NCBI GenBank assembly: GCA_040758375.1
Contig: JBFLWE010000017.1
Location: forward strand, 1 to 64,000
Source: CAMLIZ01 sp040758375
GTDB lineage: Bacteria; Pseudomonadota; Gammaproteobacteria; Burkholderiales; Burkholderiaceae_C
Direction of reading: 5' to 3'
Length of the DNA: 64,000 nt
A program made the translations under genes and the position numbers. Shown piece after piece: positions 16,289 to 25,207 of this stretch. Position 1 is the stretch's first letter. Every line of letters starts with the position of its first letter. Below the pieces are notes generated by a model. It made no database searches and was not told the DNA's origin. It saw only the letters and a list, made by a program, of their open reading frames with translations.

Positions 16289-18235
16289 ATGCCCTTTCGC
16301 ACCCCGGCCCACAAGGCCCTCGTGCCCTTTGCCCTGGCCGCCGCCCTGACCGGACTGGCAGCCCTGTCCACCAGCGCCGCACCGGCCCCGGGGCTGTCGA
16401 GTGCGGTGCCCGCCGCGCGCCAACAGGCCTACCCCGGCGTGATGACGCTGGAGGTCGACGCCACCGACTTCGAACGCCGCATCGTGCGGGTGAAGCAGAC
16501 GCTACCGGTGAAGCCGGGCGCGCTCACCCTGCTGTATCCGCGCTGGCTGCCCGGCACGCACGGGCCCTACGGCAACCCCAATGACGTGGCGGGCCTCAAG
16601 CTGCAGGCCGGCGAGCGCGTGCTGCCGTGGCGGCGCGACCCGGTGGACCCGCACGCCTTTGCCCTGCAGGTGCCCGCAGGCGCCGACACGCTGGCGATCG
16701 AGTTCCAGTTCCTCTCGGCCCCCAGCAAGGACGCCGGCCGCGTGGTCATCACTCCCCGCATGGCCAACCTGCAATGGATCGATCTGGTGCTCTACCCCGC
16801 CGGCTATGCCACGCGCGGCATCGCGGTGCAGCCGCGCCTGAAGCTGCCGGCCGGCTGGCAGGCGGCCACCTCCTTGCGGGGGCAGGCGCAAGCCGACGGC
16901 TGGTGGCAGTACGAAAAGGTGCCGCTGGAAACGCTGGCCGACTCGCCGGTGTTCGCCGGCCGGCACTACCGCCGCGTCGCGCTGGAGGCCGAAGGCGCCG
17001 CGCGGCCGGTGACGCTGCACCTGGTGGCCGACACCGCGCAGCAGCTCGACGCCGACGAGTCCCAGTGGCAGGCCCACCGCGCGCTGGTGCGGCAGGCCGA
17101 TCTGCTCTTTGGCGCACGTCACTTCGGCCACTACGAGTTTCTGCTCGCCCTGAGCGACACGCTGGGCGGCATCGGGCTGGAGCATCACGAGTCGAGCGAG
17201 AACGCGGTCAAGCCCCACTACTTCAAGGACTGGGACAAGGCGGTGCTCGACCGCGAGCTGCTGCCGCACGAATACGTGCATTCCTGGAACGGCAAGTTCC
17301 GCCGCCCGGCCGAGCTGTGGACGCCGGACTTCAACACCGTGCCCATGCGCAACAGCCTGCTGTGGATGTACGAAGGGCAGACGCAATACTGGGGCCGTGT
17401 GCTGGCGGCGCGCAGCGGCCTGGTGAGCGCCGAGCTGGCGCGCGACGGGCTGGCCCAGGTGGCGGCGTGGGCCGAGCACCGCAGCGGCCGCGCCTGGCGC
17501 AACCTGCAGGACACCACCACCGACCCGACACTGGGGCCCAACGGCCACCACAAGCACTGGCGCGACTGGCAGCGCAGCGTCGACTACTACGACGAGGCCA
17601 CGCTGGTCTGGCTGGACGTGGACACGCTGATCCGCGAGCAAAGCAAGGGCCAGCGCTCGCTGGACGACTTCGCCAAGGCCTTCTTCGGCGTGCACGACGG
17701 CCGCGTGGAGCCCTTGACCTACACCTTCGACGACATCGTCAAGACGCTGGCCAGCGTGTGGCCGCACGATTGGGCCCGCTTCCTGCGCGAACGCCTCGAT
17801 GGCCACGAGCGCGCGCCGCTCGACGGCCTGGCGCGCAGCGGCTGGAAGCTGGTCTACACCGACAAGCAGAGCGACAACGCCAAGGCCGAGGACGAGGAAG
17901 ACAAGGAGGTCGACTTCCACTACTCCATCGGCCTGACCATCGACACCGAGGAAGACGTGCTGAAGAACGTGCGCTGGAACAGCCCGGCTTTCCACGCCGG
18001 CCTGGCCCCCGGCGCCAAGCTGCTGGCCGTCAACGGCGTGGCCTACAAGCCCGAGCGCCTGGCCCAGGCCATCACCCTGGCCAAGACCGGCAGCGAGCCG
18101 GTCGAGCTGCTGGTACGCGACGGCGAGCATTTCCGCAGCGTGCGCATCGACTACCGCGGCGGCCTGCGCTACCCCAAGCTCGAGCGCATCGAGGGAGCGC
18201 CCGACCGCCTGAGCGCGATCCTGGCCCCCCGATAG
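16289..18235 (+). CDS. exported M61-family metallopeptidase with PDZ domain
   Basis: 648 residues from ATG 16289, which has GGAGGA upstream. A signal peptide covers residues 1-31. The N-terminal beta domain has the M61 feature VVITPRMANLQWIDLVLYPAGY. The zinc site is HEYVHSWNGK (HExxH, at about residue 329), preceded by GIGLEHHESSEN and followed by the distal Glu in LLWMYEGQTQYWGRVL. The C-terminal part is a PDZ-like domain (GLTIDTEEDVLKNVRWNSPAFHAGLAPGAKLLAVNG). M61 enzymes are glycyl aminopeptidases in sphingomonads. It is divergent from the GbsR-like gene and may share its operator. Confidence 0.93.
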   Translation: MPFRTPAHKALVPFALAAALTGLAALSTSAAPAPGLSSAVPAARQQAYPGVMTLEVDATDFERRIVRVKQTLPVKPGALTLLYPRWLPGTHGPYGNPNDVAGLKLQAGERVLPWRRDPVDPHAFALQVPAGADTLAIEFQFLSAPSKDAGRVVITPRMANLQWIDLVLYPAGYATRGIAVQPRLKLPAGWQAATSLRGQAQADGWWQYEKVPLETLADSPVFAGRHYRRVALEAEGAARPVTLHLVADTAQQLDADESQWQAHRALVRQADLLFGARHFGHYEFLLALSDTLGGIGLEHHESSENAVKPHYFKDWDKAVLDRELLPHEYVHSWNGKFRRPAELWTPDFNTVPMRNSLLWMYEGQTQYWGRVLAARSGLVSAELARDGLAQVAAWAEHRSGRAWRNLQDTTTDPTLGPNGHHKHWRDWQRSVDYYDEATLVWLDVDTLIREQSKGQRSLDDFAKAFFGVHDGRVEPLTYTFDDIVKTLASVWPHDWARFLRERLDGHERAPLDGLARSGWKLVYTDKQSDNAKAEDEEDKEVDFHYSIGLTIDTEEDVLKNVRWNSPAFHAGLAPGAKLLAVNGVAYKPERLAQAITLAKTGSEPVELLVRDGEHFRSVRIDYRGGLRYPKLERIEGAPDRLSAILAPR

Positions 18236-18282
18236 ACCATGAAGCCCCTCCCAAGAAGCCACCCGCCCCAAGGAGCGGGAGT

Positions 18283-18314
18283 CCCCCTGGGACAGGCCGC
18301 GCAGCGGCCAGGGG
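18283..18314. repeat. intergenic GC-rich repeat, copy 1
   Basis: A 32-base unit beginning CCCCCTGG and ending CCAGGGG, with an inner GCCGCGCAGCGGC dyad, so it can form a cruciform or hairpin. An identical copy lies at 18381-18412. Such units are common between genes in this group of bacteria and probably act as REP-like elements after the M61 gene. Confidence 0.75.
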
Positions 18315-18380
18315 ATGCGCAAGCGCACCCCACGGGGCGACATGCAGCCCCACCCCACCCCGCCCCCGAGGGGCGGGCGC

Positions 18381-18412
18381 CCCCCTGGGACAGGCCGCGC
18401 AGCGGCCAGGGG
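18381..18412. repeat. intergenic GC-rich repeat, copy 2
   Basis: Identical over 32 bases to 18283-18314 and in the same orientation. The spacer between copies is also low-complexity GC (CCCCGAGGGGCGGG). Together with the next hairpin these fill the 271-base gap between the M61 peptidase and lipoprotein genes. Confidence 0.75.
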
Positions 18413-18430
18413 CAGCATCACTTAGCGCCC

Positions 18431-18462
18431 AATCCGCGATCCGGGTTTCCCGGTCGCGGATT
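18431..18462. repeat. inverted repeat, possible bidirectional terminator
   Basis: AATCCGCGA at 18431-18439 is mirrored exactly by TCGCGGATT at 18454-18462, with CCGGGTTTCCCGG inside extending the stem. It lies between two convergent genes, where a bidirectional transcription stop would be expected, but no T-run follows. Confidence 0.5.
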
Positions 18463-18506
18463 GCAGCCCACTCGGGGGGCGGCCGCAAGGCGGCCGGGGG
18501 CTCACA

Positions 18507-18968
18507 TCACATCCTGTACAGCTGCCCGTCCTGCCAGCGCACGCGCTCGCCCACCCGCAAGCCGTTGAGCTCGCGGAAGTCATAGGCGCTGGTGGTGCCG
18601 TCGTCGAACTGCACCTCCACGCGGTAGACCTGCGAGCCGGTCGCGCGGCGCTTTTCGATCTCGTGGCCCACCACGCCGCCGGCCACGGCCCCGCCCACGG
18701 TGGCCGCGGTGTTGCCGCTGCCGCTGCCCACCTGGTTGCCCAAGGCGCCGCCGACCACGGCGCCCAGCACGGCGCCCACGCCCGAGGCGTTGCCGGGCCG
18801 GTCCACCACATTGATCGCACGCACGTGGCCGTAACGGGCCACTTCGGTGGAGGACGGCGATTGCGTCACCGGCGCGACGGGACGCGCACCGGGATCCTGC
18901 GGGCTCGAGCAACCCACCGACAAGGCGAGCGCGGACGCTGCGGCCGTCAACGTGAGGAGATGCTTCAT
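18507..18968 (-). CDS. outer-membrane lipoprotein with glycine-zipper domain
   Basis: 153 residues. The lipobox is LALSVGC at about residue 20. The middle holds a glycine zipper of the 2TM type (GNASGVGAVLGAVVGGALGNQVGSGSGNTAATVGGAVAGGVVGHEIEKR). The C-terminus is a small basic beta domain (YRVEVQFDDGTTSAYDFRELNGLRVGERVRWQDGQLYRM). This layout matches the SlyB/17-kDa antigen-like lipoproteins that respond to envelope stress. It is a single gene, convergent with the M61 gene. Confidence 0.9.
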   Translation of the reverse strand: MKHLLTLTAAASALALSVGCSSPQDPGARPVAPVTQSPSSTEVARYGHVRAINVVDRPGNASGVGAVLGAVVGGALGNQVGSGSGNTAATVGGAVAGGVVGHEIEKRRATGSQVYRVEVQFDDGTTSAYDFRELNGLRVGERVRWQDGQLYRM

Positions 18969-19169
18969 GTCATTCACTCCTTGTAGTCCAAACCTCTGCA
19001 ACACCGCCCCCAGGCCTGTGCCCACCGGCAGCGGCGTGCGCCCATGCTCGGGCGGGCGGCGCGACGCCGCAGCCCCCGGCGCACGCTTGCTGGCGTCGGC
19101 CGGCGGCGCGATCGGCTGTGGGCCAGCCCCTACATGCTGCAAGGCAGGGCTGCGCGTCAGAATAGGTGC

Positions 19170-20714
19170 ATGAGCACCGAGCCCCACGCCATCAGCACCC
19201 AGTCGTTCACCGACGCCGACGCGGCACTGGCGCATGCCAGGCACATCTATGAAAGCGGCGTGGCCCACCTGCGGCAAGCGCTGCACGACTTCGTGGCCGG
19301 CGCCGACTTCGCGCAGCGCGTGCGCGCGTGCTACCCGTTCGTGCGCATCGAGACCCACACGGTGGCACGCGCCGACTCGCGGCTGTCGTACGGCTTCGTC
19401 GCCGGCCCCGGCACCTACGAGACCACGCTGACGCGCCCCGACTTGTTCGAAAACTACTACCGCGAGCAACTGCGCCTGCTGTTGCAGAACCACGGCGTGG
19501 CGCTGGAAGTGGGCGTGTCGAGCCAGCCGATCCCGGTGCACTTTTCGTTCGCGGAGCACGACCACATCGAAGGCTCGCTCACGCTGCAGCGGCGGCTTCT
19601 GCTGCGCGACCTGTTCGACCTGCCAGACCTGGCGGCCATGGACGACGGCATCGCCAACGGCACCTACGAGCCCGCCTTCGGCGAGCCGATGCCGCTGGCG
19701 CTGTTCACGGCGCCGCGGGTCGATTACTCGCTGCACCGGCTGCGCCACTACACCGGCACCGCGCCCGAGCACTTCCAGAACTTCGTGCTGTTCACCAACT
19801 ACCAGTTCTACATCGACGAGTTCGTGCGCCTGGGCCATGAGCTGATGGGCAAGCCCGCGCAGCCCGACCTGCTCGCCGGCGAGCCGCAGCATGCGCACCC
19901 CGGCGTGGACGAGGGCTACGTCGCGTTCGTGGAGCCGGGCAACATGGTCACGCGCCGCGCGGGCTTGGCCATCGAGCCGGAAGATGAATTCGGCGCGCTG
20001 CCGCCGCGCATGCCGCAGATGCCGGCCTACCACCTGATCCGCCGCGACGGCTCGGGCATCACGATGGTCAACATCGGCGTGGGCCCGGCCAACGCCAAGA
20101 CCATCACCGACCACATCGCGGTGCTGCGGCCGCACGCCTGGATCATGCTGGGCCACTGCGCCGGCCTGCGTACCACGCAGCAACTGGGCGACTATGTGCT
20201 GGCCCACGGCTACGTGCGCGAAGACCACGTGCTCGACGAAGACCTGCCACTGTGGGTGCCGATCCCGCCGCTGGCCGAGGTGCAGCTGGCGCTGGAGCAG
20301 GCCGTGGCCGACATCACGCAGTTGAAAGGCTACGAGCTCAAGCGCGTGATGCGCACCGGCACCGTGGCCTCGACCGACAACCGCAACTGGGAGCTGCTGC
20401 CCTCGCGCGGCATGGCCACCTCGCCGGAGCGCCGCTTCAGCCAGAGCCGCGCGATCGCGCTCGACATGGAAAGCGCCACCATCGCCGCCAACGGCTTCCG
20501 CTTCCGCGTGCCCTACGGCACCTTGCTGTGCGTGAGCGACAAGCCGCTGCACGGCGAGATCAAGCTGCCCGGCATGGCCAACCAGTTCTACCGCGACCGG
20601 GTGGACCAGCACCTGCGCATCGGCTTGCGGGCGGTGGACCTGCTCAGGCAGCAACGGCAGGACCAGCTGCACAGCCGCAAGCTGAGGAGCTTTGCGGAGG
20701 TGGCGTTCCAGTAG
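19170..20714 (+). CDS. amn: AMP nucleosidase
   Basis: 514 residues from ATG 19170. The N-terminal regulatory domain covers about 1-190 (FVRIETHTVARADSRLSYGFVAGPGTYETTLTRPDLFENYYREQL). The catalytic phosphorylase-type domain follows, with GITMVNIGVGPANAKTITDHIAVLRPHAWIMLGHCAGLR, then ALDMESATIAANGFRFRVPYGTLLCVSDKPLHGEIKLPGMANQFYRDRVDQHL. It splits AMP into adenine and ribose 5-phosphate and adjusts adenylate levels. Length and motifs are those of the full-size enzyme. It is monocistronic as far as can be seen. Confidence 0.95.
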   Translation: MSTEPHAISTQSFTDADAALAHARHIYESGVAHLRQALHDFVAGADFAQRVRACYPFVRIETHTVARADSRLSYGFVAGPGTYETTLTRPDLFENYYREQLRLLLQNHGVALEVGVSSQPIPVHFSFAEHDHIEGSLTLQRRLLLRDLFDLPDLAAMDDGIANGTYEPAFGEPMPLALFTAPRVDYSLHRLRHYTGTAPEHFQNFVLFTNYQFYIDEFVRLGHELMGKPAQPDLLAGEPQHAHPGVDEGYVAFVEPGNMVTRRAGLAIEPEDEFGALPPRMPQMPAYHLIRRDGSGITMVNIGVGPANAKTITDHIAVLRPHAWIMLGHCAGLRTTQQLGDYVLAHGYVREDHVLDEDLPLWVPIPPLAEVQLALEQAVADITQLKGYELKRVMRTGTVASTDNRNWELLPSRGMATSPERRFSQSRAIALDMESATIAANGFRFRVPYGTLLCVSDKPLHGEIKLPGMANQFYRDRVDQHLRIGLRAVDLLRQQRQDQLHSRKLRSFAEVAFQ

Positions 20715-20835
20715 GGTCACAGGCGCCCATCTGCGTCGATTGCCGTCACACGCACACAGGGCCTGGCGAGGCTGGTTCGCAGACTCGTCTCGTTCGCACA
20801 GTGCACGGCACAGGCCTTGCCGCACCTTGCAGGCC

Positions 20836-23292
20836 ATGGCCGAAAAGCCCCTCGTCCTCATCACCGGCGCCGCCGGCGACATCGGTTCCTCGCTCAGCCG
20901 GGCGCTCGCGCACGGCTACCGCGTGGTCGGCCTCGACCAGCCCGGCAAGCAGGCCGCGATACCGCTGCTGCCGGTCGACCTGAGCGATGGGGAATCGGTG
21001 GAGCAGGCGCTGCAGCAGCTGCGCGAGCGCTTCGGCGCACGCATCGCGAGCGTGATCCACCTCGCCGCCTACTTCGACTTCACCGGTGATGAGCACCCGC
21101 TGTACGAGCAGGTGAACGTCGAAGGCACGCGCACGCTGCTGCGTGCACTGCAGGCGCTGGAGGTGGAACAGTTCGTCTATGCCGGCACGATGCTGGTGCA
21201 CGAGCCCTGCAAGCCCGGCGAGCGCATCGACGAGCGCCAGCCGCTCGCGCCGAAATGGGCCTACCCGAAGTCCAAGGCCGCCGCGGAAAAAGTCATCGCC
21301 GAAGAGCACGGCCGCATCCCCTACCTGCTGCTGCACCTGGCCGGCGTGTACGACGAGCGCCGCTGCGTGCCCACGCTGGCACAGCAGATCGCACGCATCT
21401 ACGAGCGCGACTTCACCAGCCACCTCTACTCGGGCGACCCCGGGGCCGGCCAGTCGATGCTGCACAAGGAGGACATGGCCGATGCGTTCCGGCGCGCGGT
21501 GGACCGCCGGGCCGAGCTGCCGCCGGCCGAAACCCTCCTGATCGGCGAGCCCGAGGCGGTGGGTTACGGCGACTTGCAAGATCTGATCGGCCGGCTCGTG
21601 CACGGCGACGACGCCTGGACCACGCTGCGACTGCCCAAGCCGGCGGCAAAGCTCGGCGCCGCGCTGCAGGAAAAGCTGGAGCCGTTCGTGCCCGATGCCA
21701 TCGACCAGGGCAAGAAGCCGTTCATCCGGCCTTTCATGGTGGAGATGGCCGACGACCACTACGCGCTCGACGTTGCCAAGGCGCGCCGCCTGCTCGGCTG
21801 GGAGCCGCGGCACCACCTTGCCGACGCGCTGCCGCGGCTGGTGCAGGCGCTCAAGGACGACCCTCTTGCCTGGTACCGCGCCAACGGGGTGATGCCGCCG
21901 CCGTGGATGGCCGGTACCGAACACCGCGGCGATGCCGAGGCGCTGCGCCGCCGGCACGAGGCGCTGGTGCGCGGTCAGCATGCGCGCTACCTGTGGGCGC
22001 CCTTTTTCAACCTGGTGCTGGGCACATGGCTGCTGAGCGCACCGCCGCTGCTGGGCCTGCAGTCGGGCCTGCTCGCGTGGAGCGACCTGCTCTCGGGCGC
22101 GGCGCTGCTGGTGTTCGCGGCGCTGGCCTTGTCATGGCGCTTCCCATGGGCACGCTGGGCCTGCGCGGCGATCGGCCTGTGGGTGATGAGCGCGCCACTG
22201 GTATTCTGGGCGCCCACGGCCGCCGGCTACCTGAACGACACGCTGGTGGGCGCGCTGGTGATCGGCTTCGCGATCGGGCTGCCACCCGAGCCCGGCGTGT
22301 CGCCGCGGGGGGCAACGTCCGGCCCGGACACGCCGCCCGGCTGGAGCTTCAATCCCTCGGCCTGGACGCAGCGGCTGCCCATCATCGCGCTGGCGCTGGT
22401 GGGCCTGCACGTCTCGCGCTACCTCACCGCCTACCAGCTGGGCCACATCGGCGAGGTGTGGGAGCCGTTCTTCGCGGGCGGCCCCGATCCGAAGAACGGC
22501 ACAGAGGAAATCATCACCTCCAGCGTCTCCGAAGCCTGGCCTGTGCCCGATGCCGGCGTGGGCGCACTGACCTACCTGCTGGAGATCCTGACCGGCGTGA
22601 TCGGCTCGCGGCGGCGCTGGCGCACCATGCCTTGGCTGGTGCTGCTGTTCGGGCTGATGATCGTGCCGCTGGGCGTGGTGTCGGTCTTCTTCATCATCAT
22701 CCAGCCGATCTGGATCGGCACCTGGTGCACCCTGTGCCTGGTGGCGGCGGCCGCGATGCTGGTGCAGATCCCCTACTCGATCGACGAGATCCTGGCCACC
22801 TGCCAGTTCCTGCGGCGCCGCCGCAGGGCCGGCGCGAGCCTGCTGGCCGTGCTGCTGTGGGGCGACACCGACGAAGGGCCGCGAGAACAGGCATCGCGCG
22901 AATTCCAGCGCTCGCCGAGGCAGGTGGTCACCGACGTCTGGACCGGCGGCGTGGCCCTGACCTGGAACCTCGCGCTCACGCTGGCCGTCGGCGTGGCCCT
23001 GATGAGCTCGCGGCTGTGGCTGGGCACCGACGGCACGCTGGCCCACGCCCACCACCTGGTGGGTTCGCTCGCGCTCACGGTGGTGGCGATCGCTTGCGCA
23101 GAACCCGCACGCACGGCACGGCTGCTCAACGTGCTGCTCGGCCTGGCGCTGTTGGTCGTACTCCTGGTGGTGGACGCTTCGGCGGCGGCCCGCTGGGCCT
23201 CGGTGATCGCCGCGGCCGCGCTGCTGGGGCTTGCCCTGCCGCGCGGGCCGGTGCGCGAACGCTATGGGGGCTGGAGCCGCTGGATCCTGTGA
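20836..23292 (+). CDS. fusion protein: NAD-dependent epimerase/dehydratase + SPW repeats + VKOR-like domain
   Basis: 818 residues from ATG 20836. Residues 1 to ~360 are an extended SDR (VLITGAAGDIGSSL at 8-20, then the AYPKSKAAAEK YxxxK site). Four hydrophobic segments with SPW-type motifs follow (WAPFFNLVLGTWLLSAPPLLG at ~385 and RWACAAIGLWVMSAPLVFWAPT). A second membrane region (~550-680) carries the VKOR redox pair in GTWCTLCLVAAAAML at about 628-633. Further helices end the protein. The loop cysteine pair of classical VKOR was not seen. It probably sits in the inner membrane with a cytosolic oxidoreductase head; the substrate is unknown. Confidence 0.85.
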   Translation: MAEKPLVLITGAAGDIGSSLSRALAHGYRVVGLDQPGKQAAIPLLPVDLSDGESVEQALQQLRERFGARIASVIHLAAYFDFTGDEHPLYEQVNVEGTRTLLRALQALEVEQFVYAGTMLVHEPCKPGERIDERQPLAPKWAYPKSKAAAEKVIAEEHGRIPYLLLHLAGVYDERRCVPTLAQQIARIYERDFTSHLYSGDPGAGQSMLHKEDMADAFRRAVDRRAELPPAETLLIGEPEAVGYGDLQDLIGRLVHGDDAWTTLRLPKPAAKLGAALQEKLEPFVPDAIDQGKKPFIRPFMVEMADDHYALDVAKARRLLGWEPRHHLADALPRLVQALKDDPLAWYRANGVMPPPWMAGTEHRGDAEALRRRHEALVRGQHARYLWAPFFNLVLGTWLLSAPPLLGLQSGLLAWSDLLSGAALLVFAALALSWRFPWARWACAAIGLWVMSAPLVFWAPTAAGYLNDTLVGALVIGFAIGLPPEPGVSPRGATSGPDTPPGWSFNPSAWTQRLPIIALALVGLHVSRYLTAYQLGHIGEVWEPFFAGGPDPKNGTEEIITSSVSEAWPVPDAGVGALTYLLEILTGVIGSRRRWRTMPWLVLLFGLMIVPLGVVSVFFIIIQPIWIGTWCTLCLVAAAAMLVQIPYSIDEILATCQFLRRRRRAGASLLAVLLWGDTDEGPREQASREFQRSPRQVVTDVWTGGVALTWNLALTLAVGVALMSSRLWLGTDGTLAHAHHLVGSLALTVVAIACAEPARTARLLNVLLGLALLVVLLVVDASAAARWASVIAAAALLGLALPRGPVRERYGGWSRWIL

Positions 23293-23321
23293 GGTGCCCA
23301 TGGATGTCGGCTCGCCATTCT

Positions 23322-25112
23322 TCAGCGCCGACCTTTCGTCAACCCGTCCCACACCTCGCGCAGGCTCGCCACCACGACCTGCCGCGCCTGCGGGTCGCCC
23401 TGCAGCAGAGCCTTCAGGTAGCGGCGTGCCTGCTGTGCGTTCACATGCGGCGGCAGCGGCGGCACGTTGGGGTCGGCCACCATCTGCAGCAGCGTCGGGC
23501 GGTCGGCCTGGAAGGCCTGATCCCAGGCGCCGGCCACCTGTTCCGGCCGGTCCACGCGCAGCGCGTGCAGGCCGAGCAGTTTCGCGAACTCGGCATACGG
23601 GAAGGCCGGCAGCACTTGCGAGTCCTCGAACTTCGGCGCGCCAGCCGAGACGCGCTGCTCCCAGGTGACCATGTTGAGGTCGCCGTTGTCCAGCACCATC
23701 ACCACCAGCCGCGGGTCGCGCCATTCGCGCCAGCGGTGCGCGACCGTGATCAGGCCGTTCAGGCCGATCATCTGCATCGCGCCGTCGCCCAGCAGCGCCA
23801 CCACCGGGCGGCCGGGATGGGCCATCTTGGCCGCAATCGCATAGGGCACGGCCGGCGCCATCGTCGCCAGCCCGCCGGACAGCGAGCCCATCATCCCGCG
23901 CCGCGCCTTCAAGTCGCGCGCGTACCACGCCGCCGAAGTGCCCGAGTCGCAGGTGAGGATGCAGTCGTCGGGCAACCGCGGCGACAGCTCCCAGAACACC
24001 CGCTGCGGGTTGATCGGGTTCGCGTCGTTCATCGCACGTGCCTGCAGCACCCGCCACCAGTCGCGCACGCCGGATTCGAGCTTGTCGCGCCAACGGCGGT
24101 CTTCCTTGCGCTTCAGGTGCGGCAGCAGCGCCTGCAAGGTGTGCTTGCTGTCGCCGACGAGGTTGACCTCCATCGGGTAGCGCAGCGAAAGCTTGCGGCC
24201 GTCCACGTCGATCTGCACCCCGCGCGCCTGGCCCTCCGGCGGCAGGAACTCCGAATATGGAAAGCTCGAGCCCACCATCAGCAGCGTGTCGCACTCGCTC
24301 ATCAGTTGCCAACTCGGCTGGGTGCCGAGCAGGCCGATCGCGCCAGTGACGAACGGCAGGTCATCGGGCACCGCGAACTTTCCCAGCAGCGCCTTCGCGA
24401 TGCCGGCACCCAGCGTCTGCGCCACCGCGATCAGCTCGTCGGTGGCGTGCAGGGCGCCGGCGCCGGCCAAGATGGCCACGCGCTCGCCGTCGTTCAACAC
24501 CTGCGCCGCCGCGCGCAGGTCGGCCTCGGCCGGCACTGCATGTTTGCCCGTCAGGCCGATGCCGGAGTGCACGCTTGCGTGCTCGCGCGGCGGCGTCTGC
24601 ACCGCCTCCAACTCCTGCAGATCGTGCGGCACGATCAGGCAGGTGACGGCACGCCGGTCGCACGCGATACGCATCGCCCGGTCCACCAGATGGCGCACCT
24701 GCGCGGGCACCATCGCGGTCTGTACGTATTCGTGCGCCACGTCCTTGAACAGGCTCGACAGATCCACCTCCTGCTGGTAGTCACCGCCCATCGCCGAGCG
24801 CGCGGCCTGGCCCACGACTGCCAGCACCGGCATGTGGTCGGCCCTGGCGTCGTACAGGCCATTGAGCAAGTGGATCGCACCGGGGCCGGAGGTGGCCATG
24901 CACACGCCCACCTCGCCGGTGAACTTGGCGTGCGCGCAGGCCATGAACGCGGCCAGCTCCTCGTGGCGCACCTGTACGAACTGCATGCGTTCGTCCATGC
25001 GACCGAACGCCGCCATCAGGCCGTTGATGCCATCGCCGGGGTAGCCGAAGACGCGGCGTACACCCCACTGATGGAGCCGGTCGAGGATCTGGTCGTTCAC
25101 AGTGGTCTTCAT
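23322..25112 (-). CDS. thiamine-pyrophosphate enzyme, pyruvate-oxidase/acetolactate-synthase type
   Basis: 596 residues. Family features in order: GVRRVFGYPGDGINGLMAAFGRMDERMQFVQVRHEELAAFMACAHAKFTG (cofactor-activating Glu), GVCMATSGPGAIHLLNGLYDARAD, a central domain with VAILAGAGA, and the TPP/Mg site VVALLGDGAMQMIGLNGLITVAHRWREWRDPRLVVMVLDNGDLNMVTWEQR. It resembles PoxB-type pyruvate oxidases, but the short C-terminus lacks a recognisable membrane-binding peptide. It converges on the epimerase fusion and is divergent from the GH15 gene, whose coding start lies 95 bases away. Confidence 0.85.
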   Translation of the reverse strand: MKTTVNDQILDRLHQWGVRRVFGYPGDGINGLMAAFGRMDERMQFVQVRHEELAAFMACAHAKFTGEVGVCMATSGPGAIHLLNGLYDARADHMPVLAVVGQAARSAMGGDYQQEVDLSSLFKDVAHEYVQTAMVPAQVRHLVDRAMRIACDRRAVTCLIVPHDLQELEAVQTPPREHASVHSGIGLTGKHAVPAEADLRAAAQVLNDGERVAILAGAGALHATDELIAVAQTLGAGIAKALLGKFAVPDDLPFVTGAIGLLGTQPSWQLMSECDTLLMVGSSFPYSEFLPPEGQARGVQIDVDGRKLSLRYPMEVNLVGDSKHTLQALLPHLKRKEDRRWRDKLESGVRDWWRVLQARAMNDANPINPQRVFWELSPRLPDDCILTCDSGTSAAWYARDLKARRGMMGSLSGGLATMAPAVPYAIAAKMAHPGRPVVALLGDGAMQMIGLNGLITVAHRWREWRDPRLVVMVLDNGDLNMVTWEQRVSAGAPKFEDSQVLPAFPYAEFAKLLGLHALRVDRPEQVAGAWDQAFQADRPTLLQMVADPNVPPLPPHVNAQQARRYLKALLQGDPQARQVVVASLREVWDGLTKGRR

Positions 25113-25207
25113 TGCTGTCTCCTGTGCGCCATATTGCGCCGGCAAGCGGTGTTCCGCGCCCCATGCCGCGCACGGCGCGCGCGCCGTTTGCCTGCGAGGC
25201 CCATATC

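Noticed and set aside
18236..18506. A possible small RNA or insertion-sequence remnant in the gap
   Set aside because: Only GC-rich hairpin repeats are visible, with no terminal repeats, transposase fragment or promoter-like sequence.
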